DNA of 59,930 bases. It comes from Clostridiales bacterium (GTDB taxonomy: Bacteria; Bacillota; Clostridia; Christensenellales; Pumilibacteraceae). How positions within the stretch are numbered: position 1 is the stretch's first letter; each line of letters begins with the position of its first letter. Shown piece by piece: positions 44,104 to 53,763 of this stretch. A program made the translations under genes and the position numbers. The DNA lies in assembly GCA_022508425.1 (NCBI GenBank), contig JAFLVF010000002.1, positions 1 through 59,930 on the forward strand, written 5' to 3'. The notes under the pieces were generated by a model. That model had not been told where the DNA came from and made no database searches. It saw only the letters and a program-made list of their open reading frames with translations.

Positions 44104-44415
44104 ATGGCCGCAAAGCGAAACAATTCATCTTCGGGCGACGTGACGTATGGCAGTCACGTGTTGCGTTCGATTATTCGTTTAGCTGCGCAGGAGATCAGCG
44201 GAGTGGAATCTGTGTACGGCAGAGGCGTGCGTATTTACGTGCGCGACGAAACGGTTGATGCCGACGTCAATATCGAGGTTGACAGCGAGGTCAGCTGTTC
44301 GGATATAGCTTACAAGGTCCAGGACAATATCAAAAAGAACGTGGAGACTGCGACCTTTTACAAGATGGGTGTGATCAACGTCAATATTATTGCGGTGCGG
44401 TTTTCCAAGCATTAA
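44104..44415 (+). CDS. Asp23/Gls24 family protein (YqhY-like)
   Basis: A 103-residue Asp23-domain protein (GSHVLRSIIRLAAQEISGVESVYGRGVRIYV, then DVNIEVDSEVSCSDIAYKVQDNIKKNVE). In Bacillus, yqhY occupies the same place before nusB and is linked to lipid metabolism and cell-envelope balance; the biochemical role is unknown. A second Asp23 protein is at 56963. The accBC genes found upstream of it in Bacillus are missing here. Confidence 0.9.
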   Translation: MAAKRNNSSSGDVTYGSHVLRSIIRLAAQEISGVESVYGRGVRIYVRDETVDADVNIEVDSEVSCSDIAYKVQDNIKKNVETATFYKMGVINVNIIAVRFSKH

Positions 44416-44472
44416 ATTATTCGTGGAACGCTTTTTGTTCCTATTTACTGTTTTACGTTAAGGAGAAATTTC

Positions 44473-44874
44473 ATGAAGAGGCGCGAAGCGCGCGAGATTG
44501 CGTTCCGATTGACTTACGAAATGATTATGACAGGCGAGTACAACAGCGAAACGCGCGACGAACTGCTTGTCGGAGCGGACGGCGATTCGCGTAATTTTGT
44601 GCTCGGTATAATTAACGGTGTTGCCGAAAACAAAACAAAGCTGGACGAGGTTATATCCGAGTATGCGCACGGCTACGAGCTCGATCGCATTTACAAGACA
44701 GACCTTGCAGCGCTGTATGTTGCGACATACGAAATATTGTTCACCGAAGTGCCGACGGCTGTAGCCATCAACGAGGCGGTAGAGATAGTCAAGGCATATT
44801 CCGATTCGCAGAGTTTCTCGTTTGTAAACGGAATACTCGCGTCGGTAGTCAAAAAGTACGGGGCGAGAACTTGA
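44473..44874 (+). CDS. nusB: Transcription antitermination factor NusB
   Basis: A 133-residue all-helical NusB that binds boxA RNA with S10 in rRNA antitermination. It has MKRREAREIAFRLTYEM, LDRIYKTDLAALYVATYEIL, VPTAVAINEAVEIVKAYS and FVNGILASVV. AAGGAG precedes the ATG by 8 bases. Confidence 0.95.
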   Translation: MKRREAREIAFRLTYEMIMTGEYNSETRDELLVGADGDSRNFVLGIINGVAENKTKLDEVISEYAHGYELDRIYKTDLAALYVATYEILFTEVPTAVAINEAVEIVKAYSDSQSFSFVNGILASVVKKYGART

Positions 44875-44875
44875 T

Positions 44876-45724
44876 ATGGCGGAAATTATAGACGGAAAAG
44901 CGCTCGCCGCGAAAATCAAACGGGAAATCAAAGCAAAAGCCGAGGCTTTTGAGTTTAAGCATGGGCGAAAAGTAGGGTTGGCCGTAGTCAAGGTGGGCGA
45001 CGACCAGGCCTCTGCCGTATATGTCAGAAACAAAATAAAAGCTTGTGATGAGTGCGGCGTAAGGTCTATAGAGCATTTCCTAAAGCATGACACGCAAGAA
45101 CGCGAGCTGTTGGAACTAATCGATTCTCTAAACGCCGACGAGACGGTCGACGGCATACTCGTTCAGCTTCCGTTACCCAAACAGATAGATTCAAAATCGG
45201 TCTTGTCGCGTATTTCGCCCGACAAGGACGCGGACGGATTTCATGCCGTAAATGCGGGCAAGCTATTCTTAGGCGACAATCCGCGGTTTGTAGCGTGTAC
45301 GCCGCGCGGAATAATCGAGCTGATCAAATCAACAGGCGTCTGTATCGCGGGCAAACACGCCGTCGTCGTCGGGCGGTCGAATATTGTGGGCAAGCCGATT
45401 TCGTCGCTGTTGCTAAGCTACGACGCGACGGTTACCGTCTGTCACAGCAAGACAAAGGCTTTAGCCGATTTCACGCGTCAAGCGGACATTTTGGTCGCCG
45501 CAATCGGCAAAGCAAAGTTTATCACTGCCGATATGATTAAGCCCGGGGCCGTAGTCATCGACGTCGGAATGAACCGCGACGAGGCCGGCAAGCTGTGCGG
45601 CGACGTGGACTTCGACAAGGCAAAGGACGTTGCGGGGTATATCACGCCCGTGCCCGGCGGAGTGGGGCCAATGACAATAGCCATGCTGCTTTCCAACACT
45701 GTCGACGGAGCGGCACATGAATAG
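44876..45724 (+). CDS. folD: Methylenetetrahydrofolate dehydrogenase / cyclohydrolase
   Basis: A 282-residue bifunctional enzyme that interconverts 5,10-methylene- and 10-formyl-tetrahydrofolate. Motifs: VGDDQASAVYVRNKIKACDE with the catalytic Lys, VDGILVQLPLPKQID, SPDKDADGFHAVNAGKL, VVVGRSNIVGKPISSLLL and VTPVPGGVGPMTIAML (here ITPVPGGVGPMTIAML). It uses the one-carbon product of GlyA. It overlaps xseA by eight bases. Confidence 0.97.
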   Translation: MAEIIDGKALAAKIKREIKAKAEAFEFKHGRKVGLAVVKVGDDQASAVYVRNKIKACDECGVRSIEHFLKHDTQERELLELIDSLNADETVDGILVQLPLPKQIDSKSVLSRISPDKDADGFHAVNAGKLFLGDNPRFVACTPRGIIELIKSTGVCIAGKHAVVVGRSNIVGKPISSLLLSYDATVTVCHSKTKALADFTRQADILVAAIGKAKFITADMIKPGAVVIDVGMNRDEAGKLCGDVDFDKAKDVAGYITPVPGGVGPMTIAMLLSNTVDGAAHE

Positions 45725-46985
45725 GGAGATGAGTGTCGCGAAGCTCGCGGCATATCTGAAGGGCGTTTTCGACGACGAGGAATTATTGCACGACGTGACG
45801 CTTGTCGGCGAGGTGTCCGACATCTCGTATTCGGATAAGCACACGTTTTTGGTCTTGTGCGAGGGCGAGTTTTCGGTTAGGTGCGTACATTTCTTCTCGC
45901 GCGACGCCGTCGAAAAGGGCGAGAAGCTACGGTTGAGGGGCAGTGTGGCGTTTTACGCGGCACGCGGCTCGGTGTCGTTTACCTACAGCGAATACACCAA
46001 GTGCGGCGACGGTGAGAGAAACGCCAACCTTGCCGCCGTCAAGCAGAAATTGGCCGCCGCCGGATATTTCGAGAATAGGCCCAAGCTCGGGAAATATATT
46101 ACCGACGTCGTGGCTGTGACCAGCCCGGACGGCGCGGCAATACGCGATTTCGTGCGAGTGGTGCACGACAAGGCGCCGTTTGTCAAGATTCACGTGTATC
46201 CCGTCAAGGTGCAGGGCGTCGGCGCGGGCGACGGAATAGCGCGCGCAATAAAGAACATTCAGGATATCAAAACAGACGCGATAGTAATTTGTCGCGGCGG
46301 CGGAAGCGACGAAGATCTCAATGCCTTCAATGACGAGGGACTAGCCACGGCCGTCGCGCTGTCGCGCATTCCCGTGATTTCGGCAGTAGGACACGAGGTA
46401 GACTATACGCTATGCGATTTCTGCGCAGGTACTCGCGCCGGAACGCCGTCCATTGCCGGCGAAATAGTCAGTGCGCACGCTGCTTCGCTTGTTTACGACA
46501 TCGCTTCGTCGCTCGTTCGAGGATATTCGGCACTCGAACAAAAGCTTAAGAGCAATAAACTCGCGACAGAGCGCGTTTGCACTGCAATCGCTCATTCGGC
46601 TAAGAGCCGTATAGAAAACGGCCGTCATGCAATCGAAACGGCGCTTCGTCGCGGATATTATGCGTTAAACTCCAAGTATTCGGCGTCGTACGGCGAGTTG
46701 ATAGGGGCGGCTGCCAGGCTAAAGATAACCGCGACGCGCATGCTCGATATCAAGCGGGGCGAGGCAGAGAAATTATCGTCGGTGCTGTCGGCGGTCGATC
46801 CGCGCAGGATTATCAAATCGGGTTTTGCGGCGGTGGAATCGGGCGGCAAGCGTGTTACGTCCGCTTCGGCGTTGCGTGTGACCGACGAAATACAATTGAC
46901 ATTTTCGGACGGAAGCGCTACTGCGGTAGTTAAGTCCGTAAAATCGGGAGATAATAATGGAAATAAAGACGACGGAAAAGATTGA
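45717..46985 (+). CDS. xseA: Exodeoxyribonuclease VII large subunit
   Basis: A 422-residue subunit of the single-strand exonuclease VII. An N-terminal OB-fold (LVGEVSDISYSDKHTFLVL and so on) is followed by VVAVTSPDGAAIRDF, VKVQGVGAGDGIARAI, ICRGGGSDEDLNAFNDE, PVISAVGHEVDYTLCDFCAGTRAGTPS and a long coiled-coil region (about 255-350). This is normal length for Firmicutes. It overlaps xseB. Confidence 0.95.
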   Translation: MNREMSVAKLAAYLKGVFDDEELLHDVTLVGEVSDISYSDKHTFLVLCEGEFSVRCVHFFSRDAVEKGEKLRLRGSVAFYAARGSVSFTYSEYTKCGDGERNANLAAVKQKLAAAGYFENRPKLGKYITDVVAVTSPDGAAIRDFVRVVHDKAPFVKIHVYPVKVQGVGAGDGIARAIKNIQDIKTDAIVICRGGGSDEDLNAFNDEGLATAVALSRIPVISAVGHEVDYTLCDFCAGTRAGTPSIAGEIVSAHAASLVYDIASSLVRGYSALEQKLKSNKLATERVCTAIAHSAKSRIENGRHAIETALRRGYYALNSKYSASYGELIGAAARLKITATRMLDIKRGEAEKLSSVLSAVDPRRIIKSGFAAVESGGKRVTSASALRVTDEIQLTFSDGSATAVVKSVKSGDNNGNKDDGKD

Positions 46986-47199
46986 AAAAATGAATTACGA
47001 ATCAAAGATTAACGAACTTCAGACAATACTCGGCAAGATCGAGTCGGCGGACGTGCCGCTCCAAGAGGGCATGAAGCTGTTCGAAGACGGATTGACGCTT
47101 GCAAAAGATTGCCTCGACACGCTTGACAGGGCGCAAGCCGAAATCGAAGGATTGAAGAACGAGCTCGATATTATACTGTCTAAGCACGCGTCTGAATAA
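46957..47199 (+). CDS. xseB: Exodeoxyribonuclease VII small subunit
   Basis: An 80-residue partner of XseA. It contains YESKINELQTILGKIESADVPLQEGMKLFEDGLTLAKDC. GGGAG lies 6 bases before the ATG at 46957, so the gene begins inside xseA with a 29-base overlap. Met12 at 46990 would also match the usual length but lacks a good site. Confidence 0.93.
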   Translation: MEIKTTEKIEKMNYESKINELQTILGKIESADVPLQEGMKLFEDGLTLAKDCLDTLDRAQAEIEGLKNELDIILSKHASE

Positions 47200-47211
47200 C
47201 GGAGTCAACAC

Positions 47212-48135
47212 ATGGGACAACTATTCGATACGCGAATGGCCGAATGGCGCGAGCAGATTGACAGTTGCTTGCATACAATAATTTCCGAGACGGCATATCC
47301 GGACGATTTCAAGGAGATTTTGGAATACGCCGTTTTTCCGGGTGGAAAGAGATTGCGCCCCATATTGTTTTTGGAATGGCACAGCCTTTACGCGCCGCCC
47401 AATGAGGAATCGTTGAAGTTTGCGTGCGCGTTTGAGTTGTTCCATTGCTACACGCTTATACATGACGATATGCCGTGTATGGACAACGACGATATTCGCC
47501 GCGGCAAGCCTACAGTGCACAAGAAGTACGGCGAGGGCAAAGCTCTTCTTGCGGGCGACGCACTACTCGATTTGGCGTACATGACGATGTATTCGGCGGC
47601 CTATGCTGTCGGCAAGCTCAAAAACATTCAGGCGTTTATGCTTAGCGGCGACATGGGCGTGATAAGAGGTCAGTATCTCGATATGTACGGCAAAGCCGAG
47701 CATATCAACAATCTCTTGGGCGACGTATACATGTTCAAGACGGCTTCGCTGATAGCGTCCGCTTGCAAAATGGGCTATCTGTTCATGAGCGATATGCCCG
47801 AAGAGGAATACCGCGCGCCGTTTATTCAGCATATTATAGACAGATTGTTTATTCCCAATCCGGACAAATACAAAGAACAGCGCGTTTCGCTTGCCGCAGG
47901 GGCGGGAATGTTCGGCATACTGTTCGGCGTGGCGTTTCAGATCTATGACGACATTTCGGAATACGTCGCCGGCGAGAAGGCCGACAGCGCAAATGTGTTC
48001 GATTTCTTGCCGCTCGACGAAGCTAAGGAATTGCTCAACACCTATCTCAATGACGCTGTTGCGCAACTGAATCGCGAGTATAACGGCGACACATCGTATC
48101 TCAAACAATTGGTGGAAAAGTTTATTATCGTGTAG
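47212..48135 (+). CDS. ispA: Polyprenyl (farnesyl-type) diphosphate synthase
   Basis: A 307-residue trans-prenyltransferase. The first Asp-rich motif is in LIHDDMPCMDNDDIRRGKPT (about 84-103) and the second in FQIYDDISEYVAGEK (about 243-257). GGKRLRPIL is near the N-terminus. It combines IPP and DMAPP from the MEP pathway into farnesyl diphosphate, the substrate for UppS. GGAG precedes the ATG by 8 bases. Exact product chain length cannot be read from sequence alone. Confidence 0.92.
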   Translation: MGQLFDTRMAEWREQIDSCLHTIISETAYPDDFKEILEYAVFPGGKRLRPILFLEWHSLYAPPNEESLKFACAFELFHCYTLIHDDMPCMDNDDIRRGKPTVHKKYGEGKALLAGDALLDLAYMTMYSAAYAVGKLKNIQAFMLSGDMGVIRGQYLDMYGKAEHINNLLGDVYMFKTASLIASACKMGYLFMSDMPEEEYRAPFIQHIIDRLFIPNPDKYKEQRVSLAAGAGMFGILFGVAFQIYDDISEYVAGEKADSANVFDFLPLDEAKELLNTYLNDAVAQLNREYNGDTSYLKQLVEKFIIV

Positions 48136-48139
48136 TGTG

Positions 48140-49981
48140 ATGAATTACGAGGATATCAAATCGCCGATAGAATTAAAGCGGCTGGATATTTCGGAATTAC
48201 GCGGGGTGGCAGATTATCTGCGCAGTCGCATTATTTCCGCTGTTCAAGTGAGCGGCGGGCATTTATCGTCCAATCTCGGCACGGTCGAGCTGACGGTAGC
48301 GTTACATTACGTATTCGACTGTCCGCACGACAAAATTATATTCGACGTAGGACATCAGTCATACGCGCATAAAATCTTAACGGGGCGTGGCGACAAGTTC
48401 GATAAACTTCGCAAAAACGACGGTATTTCGGGTTTTCCCAAGCCCGACGAGAGCGAATATGACGCATTTTGCGCAGGGCATGCATCGACGTCTCTATCTG
48501 TTGCGCTCGGGTTTGCCGAAGCGGCTAAAGCAAAAGGCGAGGATATGCGCGCGGTCGCCGTAATAGGCGACGGCGCACTTACGGGTGGTATGGCGTACGA
48601 GGCCATGAACTGCATCGGCTCGTCGCGTCTGCCGGTAATGATTGTCCTTAACGACAACGACATGTCAATCAGCCGCAACGTCGGCGCGATGAGCAATTAT
48701 CTGACGCGCCTTCGCGTGAGCAAGAAATACGCCCGTATCAAGAACGAAATCAAGCGCGCGGTGGAAACAATTCCGCTGTTCGGCGACGGTGCGCTACATC
48801 TACTCGACAAGGGCAAGAAATTCTTCAAGCGGTTTGTGCTGTCTAATAAGATTTTCGAATCCATGGGAATCAGTTATTACGGTCCGTTTGACGGTCACAA
48901 TATAAAAGAGCTGGTCGAGGTCTTTTCGCGGGCGAAACATTACGACAAGCCGGTGCTCGTGCATGTGGTTACCGACAAAGGTCACGGGCTTAGCAGTGCG
49001 GCGGGCGACCCCGAGCATTCGCACGGTATTGCCGCGATAGACGCAGGCAATGAGAAAAGCTTTTCCAAGATTTTCGGCGATTTTCTGTCAGACGCCGCGA
49101 AACAAGACGATTCTATTATGGCCGTGACAGCGGCCATGGCCATAGGTACGGGGTTGGAGGGTTTTTCCAAAACATTCCCTGACAAGTTCCGCGACGTAGG
49201 TATAGCGGAAGAGCATGCCGTCACATACTGCGCCGCGCTTGCCGCCGCCGGTATGAAACCGTATTTCGGCGTATATTCGACGTTTTTACAGCGCGGATTC
49301 GACCAGCTTGTGCACGATGTCGGGATAGGCGGTTATCCCGTTAAGCTGTGCATAGACCGCGCCGGTGCGATTGGCTCGGACGGCGTTACGCATCAAGGCT
49401 TGTTCGACCTTAGCTATCTGTCGCTCATTCCCAACATGACGGTAATGTGCCCGACAGACGGCAACGAGCTGAAGTCCATGCTCGAATTTTCGCTCGATTT
49501 TGACAAGCCGCTTGCAATTCGCTATCCCAAGACTTACGACGTCGAGCGCGAGCACGAGAACGTCGTGTTCGGCAAGTGGGAGTATATTTTATCGGAGAAG
49601 TCGGACGTATACGTATTGTGCGTCGGTGGGCGCGCGCTAAACGTTGCCGAGCGTGCGGCAACGATAGAAAAACAAAGAAACGAGAGAAAGCACGTCAGAT
49701 TCAATATCATAAACGCGCGGTTTGTAAAACCTCTCGATACCGAGCTGTTGCAATCTATCAACAAGAGCGGAAACATTATAATTACGGTAGAGGATAACAG
49801 TGTGCGCGGAGGTTTCGGCGAAAGCGTGCTGTCCTATCTCAACGGCATAGGTAAAAAGGCTTCTGTCGGAATAATGGCGTTTCCCGACGAGTTTATCGAC
49901 AATCGTGATGTCGCGGATTCGTTCGTGCAGGCGGGGATAACGAGCGAAAAATTGATCGAGCTTGTGAAAAAACTTGACTAA
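48140..49981 (+). CDS. dxs: 1-deoxy-D-xylulose-5-phosphate synthase
   Basis: A 613-residue thiamine-diphosphate enzyme that starts the MEP pathway. It has GGHLSSNLGTVELTVALHYVF, DVGHQSYAHKILTGR, the TPP motif GDGALTGGMAYEAMN, FRDVGIAEEHAVTYCAALA and AIGSDGVTHQGLFDLSYL. The C-terminal domain begins near residue 480. A GTG one codon earlier (48137) is an alternative start. No clear ribosome site is seen; it lies right after the ispA stop. Confidence 0.97.
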   Translation: MNYEDIKSPIELKRLDISELRGVADYLRSRIISAVQVSGGHLSSNLGTVELTVALHYVFDCPHDKIIFDVGHQSYAHKILTGRGDKFDKLRKNDGISGFPKPDESEYDAFCAGHASTSLSVALGFAEAAKAKGEDMRAVAVIGDGALTGGMAYEAMNCIGSSRLPVMIVLNDNDMSISRNVGAMSNYLTRLRVSKKYARIKNEIKRAVETIPLFGDGALHLLDKGKKFFKRFVLSNKIFESMGISYYGPFDGHNIKELVEVFSRAKHYDKPVLVHVVTDKGHGLSSAAGDPEHSHGIAAIDAGNEKSFSKIFGDFLSDAAKQDDSIMAVTAAMAIGTGLEGFSKTFPDKFRDVGIAEEHAVTYCAALAAAGMKPYFGVYSTFLQRGFDQLVHDVGIGGYPVKLCIDRAGAIGSDGVTHQGLFDLSYLSLIPNMTVMCPTDGNELKSMLEFSLDFDKPLAIRYPKTYDVEREHENVVFGKWEYILSEKSDVYVLCVGGRALNVAERAATIEKQRNERKHVRFNIINARFVKPLDTELLQSINKSGNIIITVEDNSVRGGFGESVLSYLNGIGKKASVGIMAFPDEFIDNRDVADSFVQAGITSEKLIELVKKLD

Positions 49982-50001
49982 TCGGAAAATCGGAGTATAA
50001 T
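49974..50001 (+). promoter_or_regulatory. Sigma-A promoter of nadK-recN (leaderless)
   Basis: TTGACT (49974-49979) and TATAAT (49996-50001) are separated by 16 bases, overlapping the dxs stop. The nadK ATG lies exactly 6 bases after the -10 and has no Shine-Dalgarno site, so the transcript should begin at the ATG. Confidence 0.7.
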
Positions 50002-50007
50002 GACGGT

Positions 50008-50811
50008 ATGAAAATCGGTGTGTATTGCAATGCGCATAAAGATCCCGACGGAAAAGCATGCGACGAAATATTTTCGGTCGCTAAGGCCAAAGGGATAACT
50101 GCCGAGCGGTTTAACGAGGCGGGCGAGTACGATCTTGTCGTTTCAATAGGGGGCGACGGTACTATTTTGCGTGTTGCGAAGTCTTGCGCCGTGACGGGCG
50201 CGCCCATACTCGGCGTAAATAAGGGCACTGTCGGTTTTCTAACAGAGACGGAGCCGGACGGATTCTCGGAGGCGCTTGACAAATTCTTATCTAGACAATA
50301 CATACTCGAGAGGCGCGCACTGCTCGATACCGAAGTGCACGGCAAGCATTACTATGCGCTAAACGACGCGGTCGTCATGCGCAACAGCGGCGGGCGCATG
50401 ATCAATATGGATATCAAGGTGTCGGACGCGCTTATCGACAGCTTTGCGTGCGACGGATATATAGCTTGTACGCCGACGGGGTCTACCGCATACTCTTTGT
50501 CCGCGGGCGGCTCGGTGATTGCACCAAATACGCCGGTGATTGCGCTTACCCCTATCAATCCGCATACATTGAGGACGCGTCCCGTAGTCGTCGGCTCGTT
50601 TGAAAAGATAACCATGGTGTATAAGGGCTCGGCGTCCGGCGACAATCACGCATCTTTGTACATCGACGGCGAGGAGCAAGAAGCACTTGACCCGGGCGAC
50701 GCCGTCACCGTCACGGGTTGGGACAGGAGCGCGATGTTTGTGCGGTTCGGGTCCAAGAGCTTCTATTCGCGGCTGCTCGGCAAGCTCAATTCTTGGTCGG
50801 CGGGTGAGTGA
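50008..50811 (+). CDS. nadK: NAD kinase
   Basis: A 267-residue kinase making NADP. The nucleotide-binding VVSIGGDGTILRVAKS is at about residues 45-60. GVNKGTVGFLTE and CDGYIACTPTGSTAYSLSAGGSVI follow. In Bacillus relatives the dxs-recN interval holds tlyA and argR; here only nadK is present. It overlaps recN by four bases. Confidence 0.96.
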   Translation: MKIGVYCNAHKDPDGKACDEIFSVAKAKGITAERFNEAGEYDLVVSIGGDGTILRVAKSCAVTGAPILGVNKGTVGFLTETEPDGFSEALDKFLSRQYILERRALLDTEVHGKHYYALNDAVVMRNSGGRMINMDIKVSDALIDSFACDGYIACTPTGSTAYSLSAGGSVIAPNTPVIALTPINPHTLRTRPVVVGSFEKITMVYKGSASGDNHASLYIDGEEQEALDPGDAVTVTGWDRSAMFVRFGSKSFYSRLLGKLNSWSAGE

Positions 50812-52496
50812 TGCTAAAGAAGATTACGATAAATAATCTCGCACTTATAAAAAATCTCGAAATTGAGTTTGACGGCAATCTCAATATTTTTTCGGGTGAG
50901 ACAGGTGCCGGAAAATCGATAATAGTCGACTCGCTCATGTTGCTTATCGGCGCGCGGTACGACAAAACATTGCTCAAATACGGCGAGGAAAAAGGTTTTG
51001 TCGAGGGCGTGTTCGAGTGCGATTGCACGATAGCGGAGAGCTTTGGGATAGACTGCGAGGACGGAATACTTATCGTATCGCGCAAGTTCTTTAAGGACGG
51101 CAGAAACGAGATACGCGTCAACGGGAAGCAGATTACCACGTCAATGTTGCGCGAAATTATGTCGTCGTACGTTGATATTTACGGTCAGAACGAATATCAG
51201 TCGCTGTTGAAAGTGTCCGAACAGCGCAAATTGCTTGATTACTACGTGTTCGGCAAAGATGTTACGCCGCTTACAAAACAGCGCGAATTGTACAATGAAT
51301 ACAAGAAATTGCGCGCCGATATGCTGTCTTTGGGCGACGAGCGTGCGCGCGCGCAGAGAATAGATATCTTGGAATATCAGATCGGCGAGATTGAGCGCGT
51401 CGACGTCAAAGACGGCGAGGAACAGTCGCTCGTCGACAGACGGCACGTGTTGATGTCCGCAGAGCGTATTAAGAACGCACTCGGCGGTTGCTATGCCGCG
51501 CTCGAAGCGGATGAGGGCGCAGGATCGTCGGTGTCCGAAGCGCTTAGGGATTTAGCACAGATATCCTCGCTTGACAGCAGCTATCAAGCACTGTACGACA
51601 GACTGCGGTCTGTATCGATCGAGCTTGACGACATCACGGAGAGCGTCAAAGACGGCATCGACCGTTTTGGCGACAGCGACGCCGAGCTCGACAAGATAGA
51701 AGCGCGGCTCGAGAAGATTCGTGCAATCAAGTCCAAGTACGGCGCGTTCGACGCCATGACCAAGTTTTTGGCAAGTGCAAAGCACGAGCTCGAGCGCCTT
51801 CGCGGCGGCGAGGAGGAATACGCCGAATTATGCAAGCGCGAAGCGAAGCTGAAAACCGAGCTGTTTTCGTCGTGCGACGCTTTGTCCGATATGAGGAGGA
51901 AAGGCGCAGTAACGATGGCCAAGCGCATTGTCGACGAGCTGGCCGATCTCGGCATGGCGGGGTCAAAGTTCGAAGCGGTGTTTTCGGACAAGCCGGATAT
52001 CGACAATTTTACGGGCAAGGTCGATTCTACGGGTTTTGACGAGTGCGAGTTCTTCCTAAGCCCCAATTTGGGTCAGCCGCTAATGCCGCTGAGTAAAATC
52101 ATATCGGGCGGCGAGATGTCGAGATTTATGCTGTCAGTCAAACTGATTACAGGCGATCTCGGCGGAATAGATACGATGATATTCGACGAGATAGACACCG
52201 GTATAAGCGGCGCCGTGGGCTTGAGCGTCGCAAAGAAGCTGTGCAAGCTGTCGCGCAACCGTCAAGTGTTGTGCGTTACGCATCTACCGCAGATAGCCGC
52301 AATGGCGGATTCCCATTTCTTTATCGAAAAGCATGACGAGGGCGACGAAACGGTGACGACAGTTACGCCGCTCGACCGACACGGCAAGGTGGGCGAGATA
52401 GCGAGACTGTCCGGCACCAAGGACGTTTCGGCAACTTCGATTAAGAACGCAGAAGAGATGAAGGATTGGAGCGATAAATTTAAGGCCGATTTATAG
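50808..52496 (+). CDS. recN: DNA repair protein RecN
   Basis: A 562-residue SMC-like ATPase for double-strand break repair. Walker A is FSGETGAGKSIIVDSLMLLIG at about residues 26-46. Long coiled coils lie at about 150-215 and 265-360. The signature ISGGEMSRFMLSVKL and Walker B MIFDEIDTGISG are in the C-terminal half, followed by VLCVTHLPQIAAMADSHF. A terminator follows. Confidence 0.96.
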   Translation: MMLKKITINNLALIKNLEIEFDGNLNIFSGETGAGKSIIVDSLMLLIGARYDKTLLKYGEEKGFVEGVFECDCTIAESFGIDCEDGILIVSRKFFKDGRNEIRVNGKQITTSMLREIMSSYVDIYGQNEYQSLLKVSEQRKLLDYYVFGKDVTPLTKQRELYNEYKKLRADMLSLGDERARAQRIDILEYQIGEIERVDVKDGEEQSLVDRRHVLMSAERIKNALGGCYAALEADEGAGSSVSEALRDLAQISSLDSSYQALYDRLRSVSIELDDITESVKDGIDRFGDSDAELDKIEARLEKIRAIKSKYGAFDAMTKFLASAKHELERLRGGEEEYAELCKREAKLKTELFSSCDALSDMRRKGAVTMAKRIVDELADLGMAGSKFEAVFSDKPDIDNFTGKVDSTGFDECEFFLSPNLGQPLMPLSKIISGGEMSRFMLSVKLITGDLGGIDTMIFDEIDTGISGAVGLSVAKKLCKLSRNRQVLCVTHLPQIAAMADSHFFIEKHDEGDETVTTVTPLDRHGKVGEIARLSGTKDVSATSIKNAEEMKDWSDKFKADL

Positions 52497-52513
52497 AATA
52501 TAGCAGCGAATAG

Positions 52514-52547
52514 AGTCTGTAAAGCACAATGTTTTACAGGCTTTTTT
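52514..52547 (+). terminator. Intrinsic terminator after recN
   Basis: A 10-bp stem AGTCTGTAAA (52514-52523) with TTTACAGGCT (52533-52542), with one G.U pair, followed by a six-T run. Confidence 0.88.
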
Positions 52548-52667
52548 ATTTTGTGGTATTGAATACGACAAGGTATATAGAACAAAAGCATACATTGTCG
52601 TAACAAAATCGAAGAATCAATCCGATATTGGGATAAAATTCGACATGGCGCAAACACTATTGACGTT

Positions 52668-53651
52668 ATGAAAAAATTGCGCTTGATTTTATGCTTACTT
52701 ATCGCCGTGCTGTTATGCGCGGCATATCCCGTGCAGGCGTATGCCGAGACAACCGACGAGCAGGTGTATATCGGAGGGTTTCAGGTAGGTATTGCGCTCG
52801 ACGTCGGAGGCGCGCTCGTCGAAGAGGTGACGGGCGTCAATACCGAGTACGGCGTTGCCAAGGTGGACGGAATACAAAAAGGCGATATAATAACCAAGGT
52901 AAACGGCGGGCAAATCAAGTCGGTTGACGATATACGCGAGTATCTGACAGCGGAGCGCGCCGAGATCGAACTGCTTCGCAGCGGAAAGAATATTACGGTG
53001 ACGGTTGTGCCGATAATCGAGCAGTACACCAATTCGCCGCGGCTCGGCATCAAGATCAAGGACAAAATCTACGGAATAGGCACGGTAACGTACGTCGACA
53101 AGAACGGCGGGTATGCCGCTCTCGGGCATGAAATTTACGATGCGGAGACCGATACGCACTTTATCGGCGCGACGGGTAAGCTGCACGCGTGCAAGATTTT
53201 GGGTATAAAGAAGAGCGTAAAGGACGAGGCGGGCGCTATTCTTGCTTCGATAGTCGGCGACAGCGACTACGGCACTATCACATGCAGCAACAATTTCGGA
53301 ATTGCGGGTAAGTACACTGCCGAAATACCGAGCACGGATATGGCGTACATCAGCTCGAAGTCCGAAATCAAGCCGGGCGCGGCGCAAATCAGGACGAGTA
53401 TAGACGGCAATCCCAAGTATTACGATATCGAGATAGTCAAGGCGTCCACCAAAGGCGTGCGGCGAGAGAAGAGCATTGTATTTCGCGTGACCGACAAGGA
53501 GCTGATAGACAAGACGGGTGGAATACTGCGCGGCATGAGCGGTTCGCCGATATTGCAGAACGGGAAATTAGTCGGCGCGGTGACGCACGTGTTTTTGAAC
53601 GACCCTACGCGCGGCTACGGCCTGGCCGTCGAACACATGAACAAAAATTAG
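52668..53651 (+). CDS. spoIVB: SpoIVB peptidase (S55), sigma-K checkpoint protease
   Basis: A 327-residue serine protease secreted by the forespore that triggers pro-sigma-K processing. The N-terminal signal segment is at about 1-25. A PDZ domain (about 55-115) follows. The catalytic region has His154 in ALGHEIYD and Ser293 in RGMSGSPIL; VTHVFLNDPTRGYG is the family C-terminus. It is shorter than the roughly 425-residue Bacillus protein but keeps all parts. Its target pathway matches the sigK gene in this window. The long 5' gap (171 bases) has a CATACATT that resembles a sporulation -10 box, with no good -35. No spo0A follows, although spo0A usually does. Confidence 0.95.
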   Translation: MKKLRLILCLLIAVLLCAAYPVQAYAETTDEQVYIGGFQVGIALDVGGALVEEVTGVNTEYGVAKVDGIQKGDIITKVNGGQIKSVDDIREYLTAERAEIELLRSGKNITVTVVPIIEQYTNSPRLGIKIKDKIYGIGTVTYVDKNGGYAALGHEIYDAETDTHFIGATGKLHACKILGIKKSVKDEAGAILASIVGDSDYGTITCSNNFGIAGKYTAEIPSTDMAYISSKSEIKPGAAQIRTSIDGNPKYYDIEIVKASTKGVRREKSIVFRVTDKELIDKTGGILRGMSGSPILQNGKLVGAVTHVFLNDPTRGYGLAVEHMNKN

Positions 53652-53728
53652 CCGAAGTATATTTATAATCAAGTATTGAAGCATAGCATACAACGGCCGT
53701 AACTTTTAATGTTATAGTTCTATTTTGT

Positions 53729-53757
53729 GAATATCGGCGGAATTTGTCGCATATTGT
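53729..53757 (+). promoter_or_regulatory. Sigma-E-like promoter of the spoIIM-like gene
   Basis: GAATATC (53729-53735) and CATATTGT (53750-53757) are 14 bases apart, resembling sigma-E elements. The ATG lies 6 bases after the -10-like box and no ribosome site is present. Confidence 0.4.
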
Positions 53758-53763
53758 TCTATT

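Noticed and set aside
52560-52600. Sigma-G or sigma-E promoter for spoIVB
   Set aside because: CATACATT looks like a -10, but no -35 of the right kind is at a proper distance; not called as a feature.
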